DNA of 64,000 nt from Ophiocordyceps camponoti-saundersi (nom. inval.) (taxonomy: Eukaryota; Ascomycota; Sordariomycetes; Hypocreales; Ophiocordycipitaceae). Shown here one piece after another: positions 54,101 through 64,000 of this stretch. The position numbers and the translations under genes are program-made. Position 1 is the first letter of the stretch. Each line of letters begins with the position of its first letter. The stretch covers positions 196,000-259,999 of the forward strand of contig PDHQ01000016.1 of NCBI GenBank assembly GCA_003339415.1. Reading direction: 5' to 3'. The notes below the pieces were generated by a model, which saw only the letters and a list, made by a program, of their open reading frames with translations, was not told the DNA's origin and ran no database searches.

Positions 54101-56445
54101 CTAAGGAATAAGCGTAGACCCTTATAAAATATAAGCGATCTAAAATTAGAAGTTCGAAGACCTCTAGGACTATAAAGCTATCCGCTTATTTATAAGACTT
54201 TATAATTTTATTAAGATCTTCTATTATTATATAAATGCTACGGCTAAGCCCCTAAACCGCCTTCTTAAGAAAGATACCGCTTTTAAGCTTAGACCGATTT
54301 AGAAAGAGGCCTTTAATAAAATAAAGAAGCTAGCTATATAAGCCCCGGTATTTACCTTTTTCCGCTTAGAACTCCTAACCTGCCTTAAGACTAACGCCTC
54401 CTAAAATACTACCGCCGGTATATTCTAGTAATAGTAAGACGATTAGACGTAGAAGCTTATAAGCTTCTTCTTAAAAACGATAAACCCGGCTAAATATACA
54501 TACCTAATCTAGGACCGCGAATTTCTCGCTATTATATAAAGCTTTAAGTATTTTTACCCGGAATTACTCGGTTAGAAGTTTAATATAATTACGGACTATA
54601 AGGCCCTAGTTTACTTTACGACGAAAAAACTACTCTCTATCTGCTAAGTCCGATAGTCCGATTTCCTTACTTAGTTCGATATCCGTTTCCTATATTAACC
54701 TAGCTAGTTAAATATAGCTACTAATACCCTCTCGCGTAAGACGGCTAAGCTTCTAACTATAAAAGCTTATAAGAAAGAGGAAAGGATACTTATAATAATT
54801 CCTCCGGAAAGCTTTAGATTCGAAGTCCCGACCCCGACCCTTATAATTACCCTAGTCCGCCTCGAAGAAAACTTTACCTCGTTAGGAGCAGAGTTAGTAT
54901 AACTAATCTAAGAGGAGAACGTAAGCTAGGACCTCGGATTTCACGGTAATCTCCTTATCGTCCCTAAGTAAGATAGCCGGTAACGTTTCTTCCTCCGCAC
55001 CGCCTTAATTTAGAATATATATAAGCCGGCTATCTTCGCCTATAGGGGATAGAATAAAATTACTTAGATACTCTAATAAAGCTACTACTAGCTTAGAATA
55101 AAGTAAGATATCTATCGGTATATCTATAATTATTATAAGTGCTAGAGAAATAAAACGCTACGGGATAAGACCCCGGGTTTACTATACCTTTTACTTATCC
55201 CGATATTTATATAGGAGTATATTACCTATAATAGGAAAGTTATGCCGGAAGACTGCTTTAGGTATAACTATATCTAAACCTTTATTTATAAGCTTAGCTA
55301 GATTATCGTTATATTACCCGGTAAGAAGAACGATATAGTAAAGGTACTCGCTAGACGTTATTTCCGATACCTTTATCGTCTCTTCGGTATACTAGATATA
55401 TAAATTACCGATAACGCTAGCTTATTTATCTCGGGATTTCTTAAGGAAATTAATTAACTAACTAGTATTAAGTATCGCTACGGTAATGCCTTATACTTAT
55501 AGATATAGGGCAGCGTAGAAGTAACTAACTAATACTTAAACTAGAGGCTACGGTTTTATGCGAATAAATATTAGGACGATTAGAGTGCTTTCCTTCCCGC
55601 GCTAGATTTCGCGTATAACTCCTCGTAGCACGCTTCTATCGGTATAGCACCGCTTATAGTCGCTTTTAGTAAGGATATACGGAACCCCCTCTTAGTAGCT
55701 AGTCCCCCGGATCCCTCGACCGCCTTAGGCCCGATTACTATAGCCCGTAAACTTATCTCCTATACGTAGGAAGTATAATAGTAGGCTCGAACTATTACTA
55801 AGAACGCTCGCTATAGGTAGGAAACGTAGGCGAATAAGAAGCGTCGCCTAGCAAACTTTACGGTTAGCGATAAAGTATTCCTTAGCTATAAGGGCTTTTC
55901 TATAACCGCACCTATAATACGCCTCGATATATAATAGTTAGGACTTTTTACGATTATCGAGGAATAAAGCTATAGCTATATTCTTAACTTATTAGATAGC
56001 TACCGGATAACGAACCTATTCTATACTAACTATTTTTAGAAAGCTACTATAGATCTATTACCTAGATAAGAGATATCTCCCGCGGAACTAGAAGATATTA
56101 ACGGTATACTAGAATAGGAGGTTAAGTAGATCCTCTAGTCTCGGGTTACCGGGCGGCGTTATCGGTTAGAGTATTAAGTCCGCTAGCGTAGTTACGATCC
56201 GGATAAGATATAGTACCTTACTAGGAATTTCCGTTACGCGCTTATAGCTTTTAAGGAATTCTATAACCGTTTCCCCGATACCGCCGGTCCGCTTATTAAC
56301 TTTTAATATTAGGTTAAAGCCGCCGCTATAGATTATAAGTATTAGGATAACGCTTAAGATAATATAGCTATTTCTACGGGAACCTAACTATATAGCCGCT
56401 ATTACTAGTCTTAATAGGTATATTAAAACTTTCGTTAGGGGGTAG

Positions 56446-56905
56446 TATTACGCGCTAGCTTTTATAGGGATTTCTTATAAATATTTTACGGTAATTTCTA
56501 AGGATTTTATAGGGATTTCCTATAAATATTTTATAGTAATTTCCGAGGATTTTATAAGGATTTCCTATAGATATTTTACGGTAATTTCCGAGGATTTTAT
56601 AAGGATTTCCCCTAGATATTTTACGGTAATTTCCGAGGATTTCCGACTATAGTTACGTAACCTCGGAAACCTTATCGTAAAATCCCTAGGAAGACCTCGG
56701 TAGGAAATTACCCGGAAATAGAGTTAACCTTTTACTAGGATTTCCTTATACCCTCTCCTATCTTTACTAATATATACCTTTATATATTTTACTAGGATTT
56801 CGCCTACGAGAGTTTTTCCCCTTTTCTTTCCTTTCTCCTTAGCTTAGAATTTTTATTTATAGTGCTAATATTATTATTTACTTAATATATTTTACGGCCG
56901 TAATA
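56446..56905 (+). repeat. LTR C (element 2, 3' LTR, 460 bp, 4 subrepeats)
   Basis: The partner of LTR B, with the same length and subrepeat number, starting TATTACGCGCTAGC and ending CGTAATA. Confidence 0.87.
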
Positions 56906-59900
56906 TAAACTAACTTCGTAGATTAAATTTTTTATTAATAAGTAAGTAAGAAATTTAAAAGTTCCTTACGGAGTTTAACTACTTTACGGCTAAGATTTAA
57001 GTTCCCCTAGCTTAGATTAAGTATATACTCTAAGATTATTTACCTGCTAATCTTAACCCGAGCCTCCTTATAAAGGCTAAAGATTTACGTATAATATATA
57101 AAGAATTCTATAAGTATATAAAAAACGCCGTATTTTGCTAGAAGAAAGAGTTAACCTATTAGGAGTTTTCCCGTAAAAGCTAAGTAGGTAAAAGGGTTAC
57201 CTTAGAAATATAAAAGAAGATTACGATTATAATTATAACCTCTTACTAGAAAGGCTAAGCTCTTAGTAAAAGCGAGAAAAAAGTCTATTAGAAAAATAGC
57301 ACTTATTTTATTTATAAAAAGAAAGGCTATATAGCTAAGAACTACCCTAACCGATAAAAGATAGGGAGAGTTTATAAAGCTTAAATACTTTTACTTAACT
57401 CCGTTTAATTAGATAACTCTAATTCGGGAAAAGAGTAAGATTATTATAAAGCTCCTTAATAGTCCTAAAAATATCGCGTATAAGACGGAAAATAAGAGAG
57501 TTATTTACTATTAATAGTTAAGTTTAAATTAATAATATAGCTCTCTATACCTTTACTTTATATAATACTAGAGTAGATACCTATCTCCTAGTTAGTTATT
57601 ATTTCGCAAAGTAGGTAGTAAAGCGCTTAGGCGCTAAGCTTATCCCTATCTATCCTATCCCCTTCGTTAATTTCTAAAGCTATTAAGCTAGCTTAGTTCG
57701 TAAGTACCTAATTATTATTTTAGTAATTAATAGATAGTATTTTCTATAGGAAATTTACTAAGTAACTAACTACGCTTAGGATCTCTTTATCGGCCTATTT
57801 TAGATAGCGGAGAAAAGGTTATTACTTAACTACGCGGCTTAGAAACTAGTTTAGCTAAATAACTTACCCGCCCTCGCTAAGTACTCGCCCTTAATCTTAT
57901 TATCGGAGAAGCCTTTTTTTAACGGAAATCTAAACTTAGCTATTTAAGCAGATACTAAGCGTTAGAACTGCTTTCTCTATTAGGATAAGCGTAAGTATCG
58001 GATCCTCTAACGCTTATAAAGGAAAAAGAACTTTATATAGCCCGCGAAGGAAAAGAAGCTAGCCTAAACTTTAACTAAAGATAATTAGGATATTAACGAT
58101 ATAAATAAGGATACTTTAAGAGAGTAACTTATCCGCTAAGTTTAATAAGACTCTCGCTATACGCGATAGGAAGAAATAACCTTATTAATACCCTAAATAC
58201 TTATAAAATTAGAAGATAATAATAATAACCTAACTATAATCGTAAAGCTAAGCTTAGCTAGCTATACGTATATAAGATAAGAAATCTTATTCCCTTAAGG
58301 TAAAGAACCCGAGTATATTACTTATATATATAATATAATTCCTCTAGCTTTTACGTATTTTAAAGGATTTTTTAGTAAAAAGGAAGCTTATACTCTTACT
58401 TATTCCTAGCCTAGCTATAATATAACCTTAGAACTCGAAAAGCCCCTAAACTTAGTAAGACCCCTTTCTTATAGGATATTAATAAAATACCTACTTTTAA
58501 AAAAGGAGACTATTAACTACTTACTTAAGATTAGTTTTATTAAGCTAAATATTAGCCTTTACGCTACCTCTATTCTTTTCGCCTCGAAGCTATACTCGAT
58601 AGCCCGACGCTTTTATATTAATTACTAATAGATAAACGATTACTTAAAAAGTTAGATCTTGCCCGCTCCCTCCCTAAAAGGCACCGCGTTTAGCTACTAG
58701 GAGGCGAAACGGTTCTTAAAAATCGATATTATTTAAGCGTTTTACCGTCTCTAGCTTAACCTTAACTTTAAGTACCTTACGGCTTTCCGTATAAGGTTTA
58801 GTACGTTTTATTAGCTTATTTTTCCGTTCGGCCTTAAGGTAAGGCTTATTTAGTTTTAAAACTTTATTAACGCCTAGCTTTATAACCTCCTCGATTACTA
58901 TATAAATATATACGCCGATAACGTATTAATTTACTTAGATAGCAAAGAAGCGGAATATTAAGAGGAATACTAAGAAGTAATCTAGCGCCTATACTAAGCT
59001 AACTTATAAGGGGATATCTAAAAATTAAGGTTTAATATTACGGAAATCGATTACTTTAGTATAATACTATATACGGGCTAAGGAATTAGTATAAACCCTT
59101 ATAAGGTATAAGCGATCTAAGACTAAAAGTTCGAAGACCTCCGGGATTATAAGGCTATCCGCTTATTTATAAGACTTTATAATTTTATTAGGATTTTCTA
59201 CTACTATACTAATACCGCCGCGGAACCTTTAAACTATCTTCTAAAAAAAGATATCGCCTTCGAGCTCGGACCGGAATAGAAGGAGGCCTTTAATAAGATA
59301 AAAGAACTAGTTACCTAAGCTCTAATACTTACTTTCTTCTATCTTAAACTCCTAACCTAGCTTAAAACTAACGCCTCTCGGAACGCTACCGCTAGTATAT
59401 TTTAATAATAATAAGATAACTAAGCGTAGAAGCTAATAAGCTTCTTCTTAAAAACGATAAACCCGGCTAAATATATATACCCGATCTAAAACTATAAACT
59501 TCTCGCTATTATATAAAGCCTCGAGTATTTTTACCCGGAATTACTTAGTTAAAAGTTTAATATAATTACGGACTATAAGGCCTTAGTTTACTTTATAACG
59601 AAAAGACTACTCTCTATCCGCTAAGTCTAATAATTTAATTTCCTTACTTAGTTCGATATCTATTTCTTATATTAACTTAGCTAGTTAAATATAGCTACTA
59701 ATACCCTCTTATATAAGATAGCTAAGCTTTTAACCGTAAAAGCCCGTAAGAAAGAGGAAAGGACGCTTATAATAATTCCTCCGGAAAGCCTTAGATTCGA
59801 AGTCCTAACCCCGACCTTTATAATTACCTTAGTTCGCCTTAAAGAAAACTTTACCCCGTTAAGAGCAGAGTTAGTATAACTAATCTAAGAGGAGAACGTA

Positions 59901-61422
59901 AGCTAGGATCTCGGATTCTACGGTAACCTTCTAGTTATTCCCGAATAAGATAGTTAGAAGCGGCTTTTCCTTCGTACTACCCTAATTCGGAATATATATA
60001 AGCTAGCTATCTTCGCTTACGGTAGCTAAAATAAAACTACTTAGATACTTTAATAAGATTACTACTAGCCCGGAATAAAGTAAAATATCTATCGATATAT
60101 CCGTAACTATTATAAGTATTAGAGGAATAAGACCTTAAGGGATAAAACCCTAAGCTTATTATATTTTTTACCTATTTTAATTTCTATATAAGAGCACGTA
60201 GCTTATAATAAGAAGGCTATACTAGCAGATTACTTTAGGTATAACTATATTTAAACCTTTATCTATAAGCTAAGCTAAATTATTATTATATTACTCGGTA
60301 AGAAGAATAATATAGTAAAAGTACTCGCCGGATATTATTTCCGATATCTCTATTATCTCTTCGGTATATTAGATATATAAATTACCGATAACGCCGGCCT
60401 ATTTATCTTAAGATTTCTTAAGGAAATTAATTAACTAATTAATATTAAGTATTACTATAATAGTACCCTATACTTATAAATATAAGGTAGCGTAAAAGTA
60501 ACTAACTAATACTTAGACTAAAAGCTATAGTTTTATACGAATAAATATTAGGATAATTAGAGTGCTTTCTTTCCTACGCTAAATTTCGCGTATAACTTCT
60601 CGTAGCACGCTTTAATTAATATAGTACCGCTTATAGTCGCTCTTAGTAAGGATATATAAAACCCCCTTTTAGTAGCTAGTCCCTTAGATCCCTTAACCGC
60701 CTTAGGCCTAATTATTATAGCCCGTAAACTTATCTCCCGCGCGTAAGAAGTATAATAGTAAGCTTGAACCGCTACTAAGAACGCTCGCCGTAAGTAAGAA
60801 ACGTAAGTAAATAAGAAGCGTCGCCTAGCAGATTTTATAGTTAGCGATAAAGTATTCCTTAGCCGTAAAAGCTTCTTTACGATTATACCTATAACGCGCC
60901 TTAACGTATAATAGTTAGGACCTTTTACGATTATCGAGGAATAAAGCTATAGCTATATCCTTAACTTACTAGATAGCTACTAGATAACGAACTTATTTTA
61001 TATTAACCGTTTTCGGAAAGCTATTATAGATCTATTACCCGGATAAGAGATATCTCCCGCGGAACCGGAAAATATTAATAATATATTAGAATAAGAGGTT
61101 AAGTAAATCCTTTAGTCTTAGGTTACTAGGCGGCGTTATCGGTTAGAGTATTAAGTCCGCTAGCGTAGTTACGATTTAGATAAGATATAATACCTTACTA
61201 GGAATTTCCGTTACGCGCTTATAGCCCTTAAGGAATTCTACGACCGTTTCCCCGATACCGCTAGTCCGCTTATTAACTTTTAATACTAAGTTATAGCCGC
61301 TATTATAAATCGTAAGTATTAGAATAACGCTTAAGATAATATAGCTATTTCTATAAGTACTTAATTACGTAGCCGCTATTACTAGTCTTAATAGGCATAT
61401 TAAAACTTTTATCGGAGGGTAA

Positions 61423-61837
61423 TATTATATACTAGCTTTTATAAGAATTTCCTATAAATATTTTATAGTAATTTCCGAAGATTTTATAAGGATTTCCTAT
61501 AGATATTTTACGGTAATTTCCGAGGATTTTATAGGGATTTCCCTTAGATATTTTATAGTAATTTCTAAGGATTTCTAACTATAGTTACGTAACCTCGGAA
61601 ACCTTATTATAAAATCTCTAGGAAAACCTTAGTAGGAAATTACCCGGAAATAGAGTCGACCTTTTACTAGGATTTCCTTATACCCTCTCTTATCTCTACT
61701 AGTATATACTTTTATATATTTTACTAGGATTTCGCCTACGAGAGTTTTTCCTCTTTTCTTTCCTTTCTCCTTAGCTTAAAATCTTTATTTATAGTGCTAA
61801 TATTATTATTTACTTAACGTATTCCACGGCCGTAATA
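61423..61837 (+). repeat. LTR D (element 1, 3' LTR, 415 bp, 3 subrepeats)
   Basis: The partner of LTR A, followed by ATAGT at 61838-61842. Confidence 0.85.
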
Positions 61838-62631
61838 ATAGTATAAGATTTCTATTACTAAGGGATCCTATACTTAAAAGGGGGATCTTAAGGAAGAAAA
61901 ATAATTAGTGTTACGCTACGGCTATTAATTAAGATAGGACGGATTATTCTAAAAAAGCAGGTATCGATTAAGAAAGGATAGATAAGGTATATTACGATTA
62001 TTAGCCTTATCGTTAGCTCGGCTTTATGCCGCTACCGATCCCGCGATATATACCTTTTAATACGCCTCTAAGTAATTATTCCGGCCTTAAAAATATTAAT
62101 AATAGGCACTTTTAAGCCCCTTACTATTAGATATATTAACTCGCACGATTTTAGCGGTATTTCCTTACTAAGCGATATAAATAATAATACCTCTCTCTAT
62201 ATATATATATATTACCGTAAAGCTTATAGCCTATCTTTAGCCCCTAGCTTAAAGAGGAATTTTTCCTTTAAATTAGGCCTTTTAATACTTTTTATATAAG
62301 CGTTTTTAACCCCTTTTAATAGCTTAATTTAACCTTCTTAATAGCTTAGATTAACCTATTTAAGGCCCCTTAAGAGTAGCTTAGAGAGGCCTATTCTTAC
62401 TATTTTCTACTATTTCCTTTACTAATTAACCGATCCGGAATAGAATAACCCTATCCGGGACCTAATTTAATCTTTTAGATCCTATTTTTTATTACGTTTT
62501 TAAGCTATTTAAGCCCTTTACCGGCCCTTTAAGAAAAGCCTAAAAACGCTATTTTTGCTATTTTATTATTTTCCGCGCTTTGCGGTATAGGATAACTATT
62601 TTCCGCTCGTTTAAGCGGGCCTAAAGGGGGG

Positions 62632-62703
62632 TATTAAAGGGGTCCACGTGACTAGCCCCGCCCGACCTCGTATACGACCTAGCCTAGCTATCCTAGCCTA
62701 GAC
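62632..62703 (+). repeat. 3' LTR of outer copia element, first 72 bp
   Basis: Starts TATTAAAGGGGTCC after the purine tract CTAAAGGGGGG. It matches 44558-44629 and is then cut by the next element at 62704; the remainder should lie beyond the window. Confidence 0.75.
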
Positions 62704-64000
62704 TGTTAGAGGGCTAAGATAAGAGTAAGTTAGGCGTATATTTTTATTATCCCTTAAGGCGTGCAGTTATTATAGTAACGGCTCCGTAACCTAGGAAACG
62801 GAATTCCTATTAGGAAAAAGGGCTATATCTAAAGCAATATATAAGATATAAGAATAAAGGCTTATTTATAAGGGTATTATAGCTAAAGAGGCAGATACGG
62901 ATAGTCTTTATTATATATATAAAGATAACGATAATTCCCTCCGTTTTAGGAGGGTAAGTATATTAATTAATATAATTTGCACGCCTCCTCCTTATCTAAT
63001 AGTTATAAGCCCGGTTAGTGCTCTCTAATCTAATTCGTTTAATTCTGCTATTCTTATAGCCTATATAACCTATACTTTATAAATTTACTTAATTAATTAA
63101 GCCCTCGTAAAAGTAAGGCTATCGTTACTTTCTTTAGCGGACTTATAACCCCTAAATTTATTAATTTTTAACTATAATTAATAACTTTAATAATATAATA
63201 ACTAATATAATAGTAGACTTCACGATATTAGTTAAACTTACCTTTATTTTTAAGAACCCTAAGGATTAGACTAATTAGTACTAAGACGTTATAAATACGG
63301 TATAGGGCTATAATATTTAGCCTTTTATAAACCCGGAAATATAAGAGACTTTTATAAAGCCGGATCGACCGGAAATCCCGTTTATAGGCTTAGGAGGTCG
63401 AATAAGGAGTAAGACCCCTAACCCTAAGACTCTTTAACTACTTAGAGAAAAGTATAAAGTATTTACCTTTCTAAACTTCTAAGAAGACCTAAAGGAATAC
63501 TATCGGATAAGGAAAGCACTAGAGGGGATAAATCCCTTTATCCGGGCAGGCCTCTTATTAGCTTATTAGTCCCTAATTTAAGGGGACTTTTTACTAAGGG
63601 AGAAACTAGTAACGCTACGTGCCCTCGTATAGCCCGGTAATACTACTAAATATAAACTTACTAAGGATAAGTTACGCGACCTATTCTTATAAGATCCCTT
63701 AAAAGGAGATATTAATAACTAGGTTACTTAATTAATCTAAGCTTAGCGGATTTACTTATAACTAAATAGCGTAGGGTTTACCGATAAGGTATATATTAAG
63801 CACTTTATCTACGTAGTAAGGGATTAATATCCCTTATTTATATAAACGATATAATATAACCTTAATCTAGTCCGCTATAGAGACCGCGGAAAGGCTCCTT
63901 AATTTATTAATATCTTTTAGGAGTTTAGGAGGGCTAATTATAGGGCCCCTAAGTATAATAGAACCGAGAAGAAAATAGCCTTCGTTATTTACGATAATCT
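62704..64000 (+). mobile_element. Second copia-type element, 5' part, truncated by the window end
   Basis: The 5' LTR is about 298 bp (62704-63001), starting TGTTAGAGGG and ending CTAATA (RIP form of CTAACA, the inverse of TGTTAG). A GTTATAAGCCCGG primer-site-like sequence like that of the outer copia element follows. The internal region from about 63,240 has a copia Gag-like pattern on the plus strand (an aromatic/Asp-rich DVINTV segment, then LREKYKVFTF and ALEGINPFIRAGLLLAY), broken by TAG/TAA at former Trp codons. It seems inserted into the 3' LTR of the outer copia element; the duplicated target (candidate TAGAC, 62699-62703) cannot be checked here. Confidence 0.7.

Larger units (their letters stand above)
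50704..56905 (+). mobile_element. Ty3/gypsy element 2, complete but RIP-inactivated, nested in element 1
   Basis: 6,202 bp with 460-bp LTRs (50704-51163 and 56446-56905), a TAAAC duplication and a purine tract (TTAGGGGGTAG) before the 3' LTR. Internal traces on the plus strand: gag at about 51.2-52.4 kb with a zinc-knuckle-like end; protease/linker; reverse transcriptase at about 53.5-54.0 kb (KIDVI, LTAFRIRFSTFR, ASAYANNILIY); RNase H (KTNAS); integrase at about 55.0-55.9 kb; and a chromodomain-like segment at 56.14-56.32 kb (RRRYRLEY, then YDPDK). Stops at former Trp/Gln codons throughout show RIP. It belongs to the same family as element 1. Confidence 0.9.
49510..61837 (+). mobile_element. 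Ty3/gypsy element 1 (chromodomain type), interrupted by element 2
   Basis: Both LTRs are 415 bp (49510-49924 and 61423-61837), start TATTACG/TATTATA and end CGTAATA/TATAATA (RIP-altered TGTTACG...CGTAACA), and are flanked by ATAGT. The internal region is split: 49925-50703 (5' gag), then element 2, then 56911-61422. Traces include gag, a zinc-knuckle region near 57.3 kb, reverse transcriptase at about 58.5-59.3 kb (equivalents of KIDVI, LTAFR and YA(D/N)N), integrase at about 60.0-60.9 kb and an RRRYRLEY-type chromodomain segment near 61.13-61.3 kb. All frames carry many TAA/TAG. Confidence 0.88.
44558..62703 (+). mobile_element. Ty1/copia-type LTR retrotransposon, RIP-inactivated, split by gypsy elements
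   Basis: The outer element runs 44558-49509 and resumes at 61838-62703 (about 5.8 kb without the insert). Its LTR start (TGTTAAAGGGGTCCACGTGA) recurs at 62632 as TATTAAAGG..., directly after a purine tract. Coding traces are on the plus strand: Gag-like at about 44.8-45.6 kb; integrase core at 46,610-46,900 (GIDTYINYY, SFDN, FYTPYTLT then NGRA); reverse transcriptase at 48,121-48,380 (NAFVNAP, ALYGLKLSPA, and YVNN at 48361 where YVDD is expected); and the RNase H end near 49,240-49,275 (ADIAVDSFIKPL). Trp codons have become TAG and Asp GAY has become AAY, as expected from CpA-to-TpA mutation on both strands. No frame is intact. Confidence 0.85.

Noticed and set aside
44700..64000. CRISPR-like or satellite origin for the regularly repeated GGATTTCC units
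   Set aside because: The 45-bp units occur only inside LTRs with no unique spacers; they are LTR subrepeats.

Overview
The window reads as nuclear DNA of a filamentous ascomycete fungus (Pezizomycotina, most likely Sordariomycetes and plausibly Hypocreales; the class is inferred, not proven). The evidence is short 47-110 nt introns with GTRNGY donors and CTGAC/CTAAC branch sites, single-copy fungal housekeeping genes (GDA1, YPT7, SPO12, RBG1, CWC2, urease accessory UreF, cut12, GCN2, CDC34), two short TTAGGG-type tracts, and an 18-kb AT-rich block of retrotransposons destroyed by RIP-like C-to-T mutation at CpA.

Layout. 1.3-8.4 kb: Golgi GDPase GDA1, a conserved fungal Mg-chelatase-like protein, the vacuolar Rab GTPase YPT7 and an acyl-CoA dehydrogenase. 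8.5-19.5 kb: an accessory tract of small, fast-evolving genes. At least four share one design, an 11-nt coding first exon, a phase-2 intron and a short (mostly single-pass membrane) protein. They lie among decayed relatives, an APH-fold kinase, a frameshifted conserved gene and a LaeA-like methyltransferase relic. 20-33.5 kb: a dense housekeeping block (SPO12, RBG1, CWC2, UreF, cut12, GCN2, CDC34), mostly in divergent or convergent pairs. 33.5-41.5 kb: gene-poor again, with two small secreted proteins, a 180-bp tandem repeat, a strongly divergent histone H3-like gene, and transposon remnants. 41.5-44.3 kb: a seven-exon UBA-like/UIM protein with a degenerate ubiquitin-protease-like core.

44,558-64,000 is a nest of LTR retrotransposons. 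A Ty1/copia-type element carries a chromodomain Ty3/gypsy element (target duplication ATAGT), which in turn carries a second member of the same gypsy family (target duplication TAAAC). A further copia-type element sits in the 3' LTR of the outer copia element and runs off the window. All coding frames there are riddled with TAG/TAA.

The housekeeping genes belong to separate basic pathways (Golgi glycosylation, vacuole fusion, mitotic exit and spindle pole, splicing, translation control, ubiquitination) and show no operon-like relation. The most unusual items are the divergent H3-like gene (36,181-36,712), the 11-nt-first-exon family (9.2-15 kb), and the datable nested retrotransposons with 45-bp LTR subrepeats. 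Exon boundaries were placed by eye from splice consensus, frame and family resemblance; no search was run.
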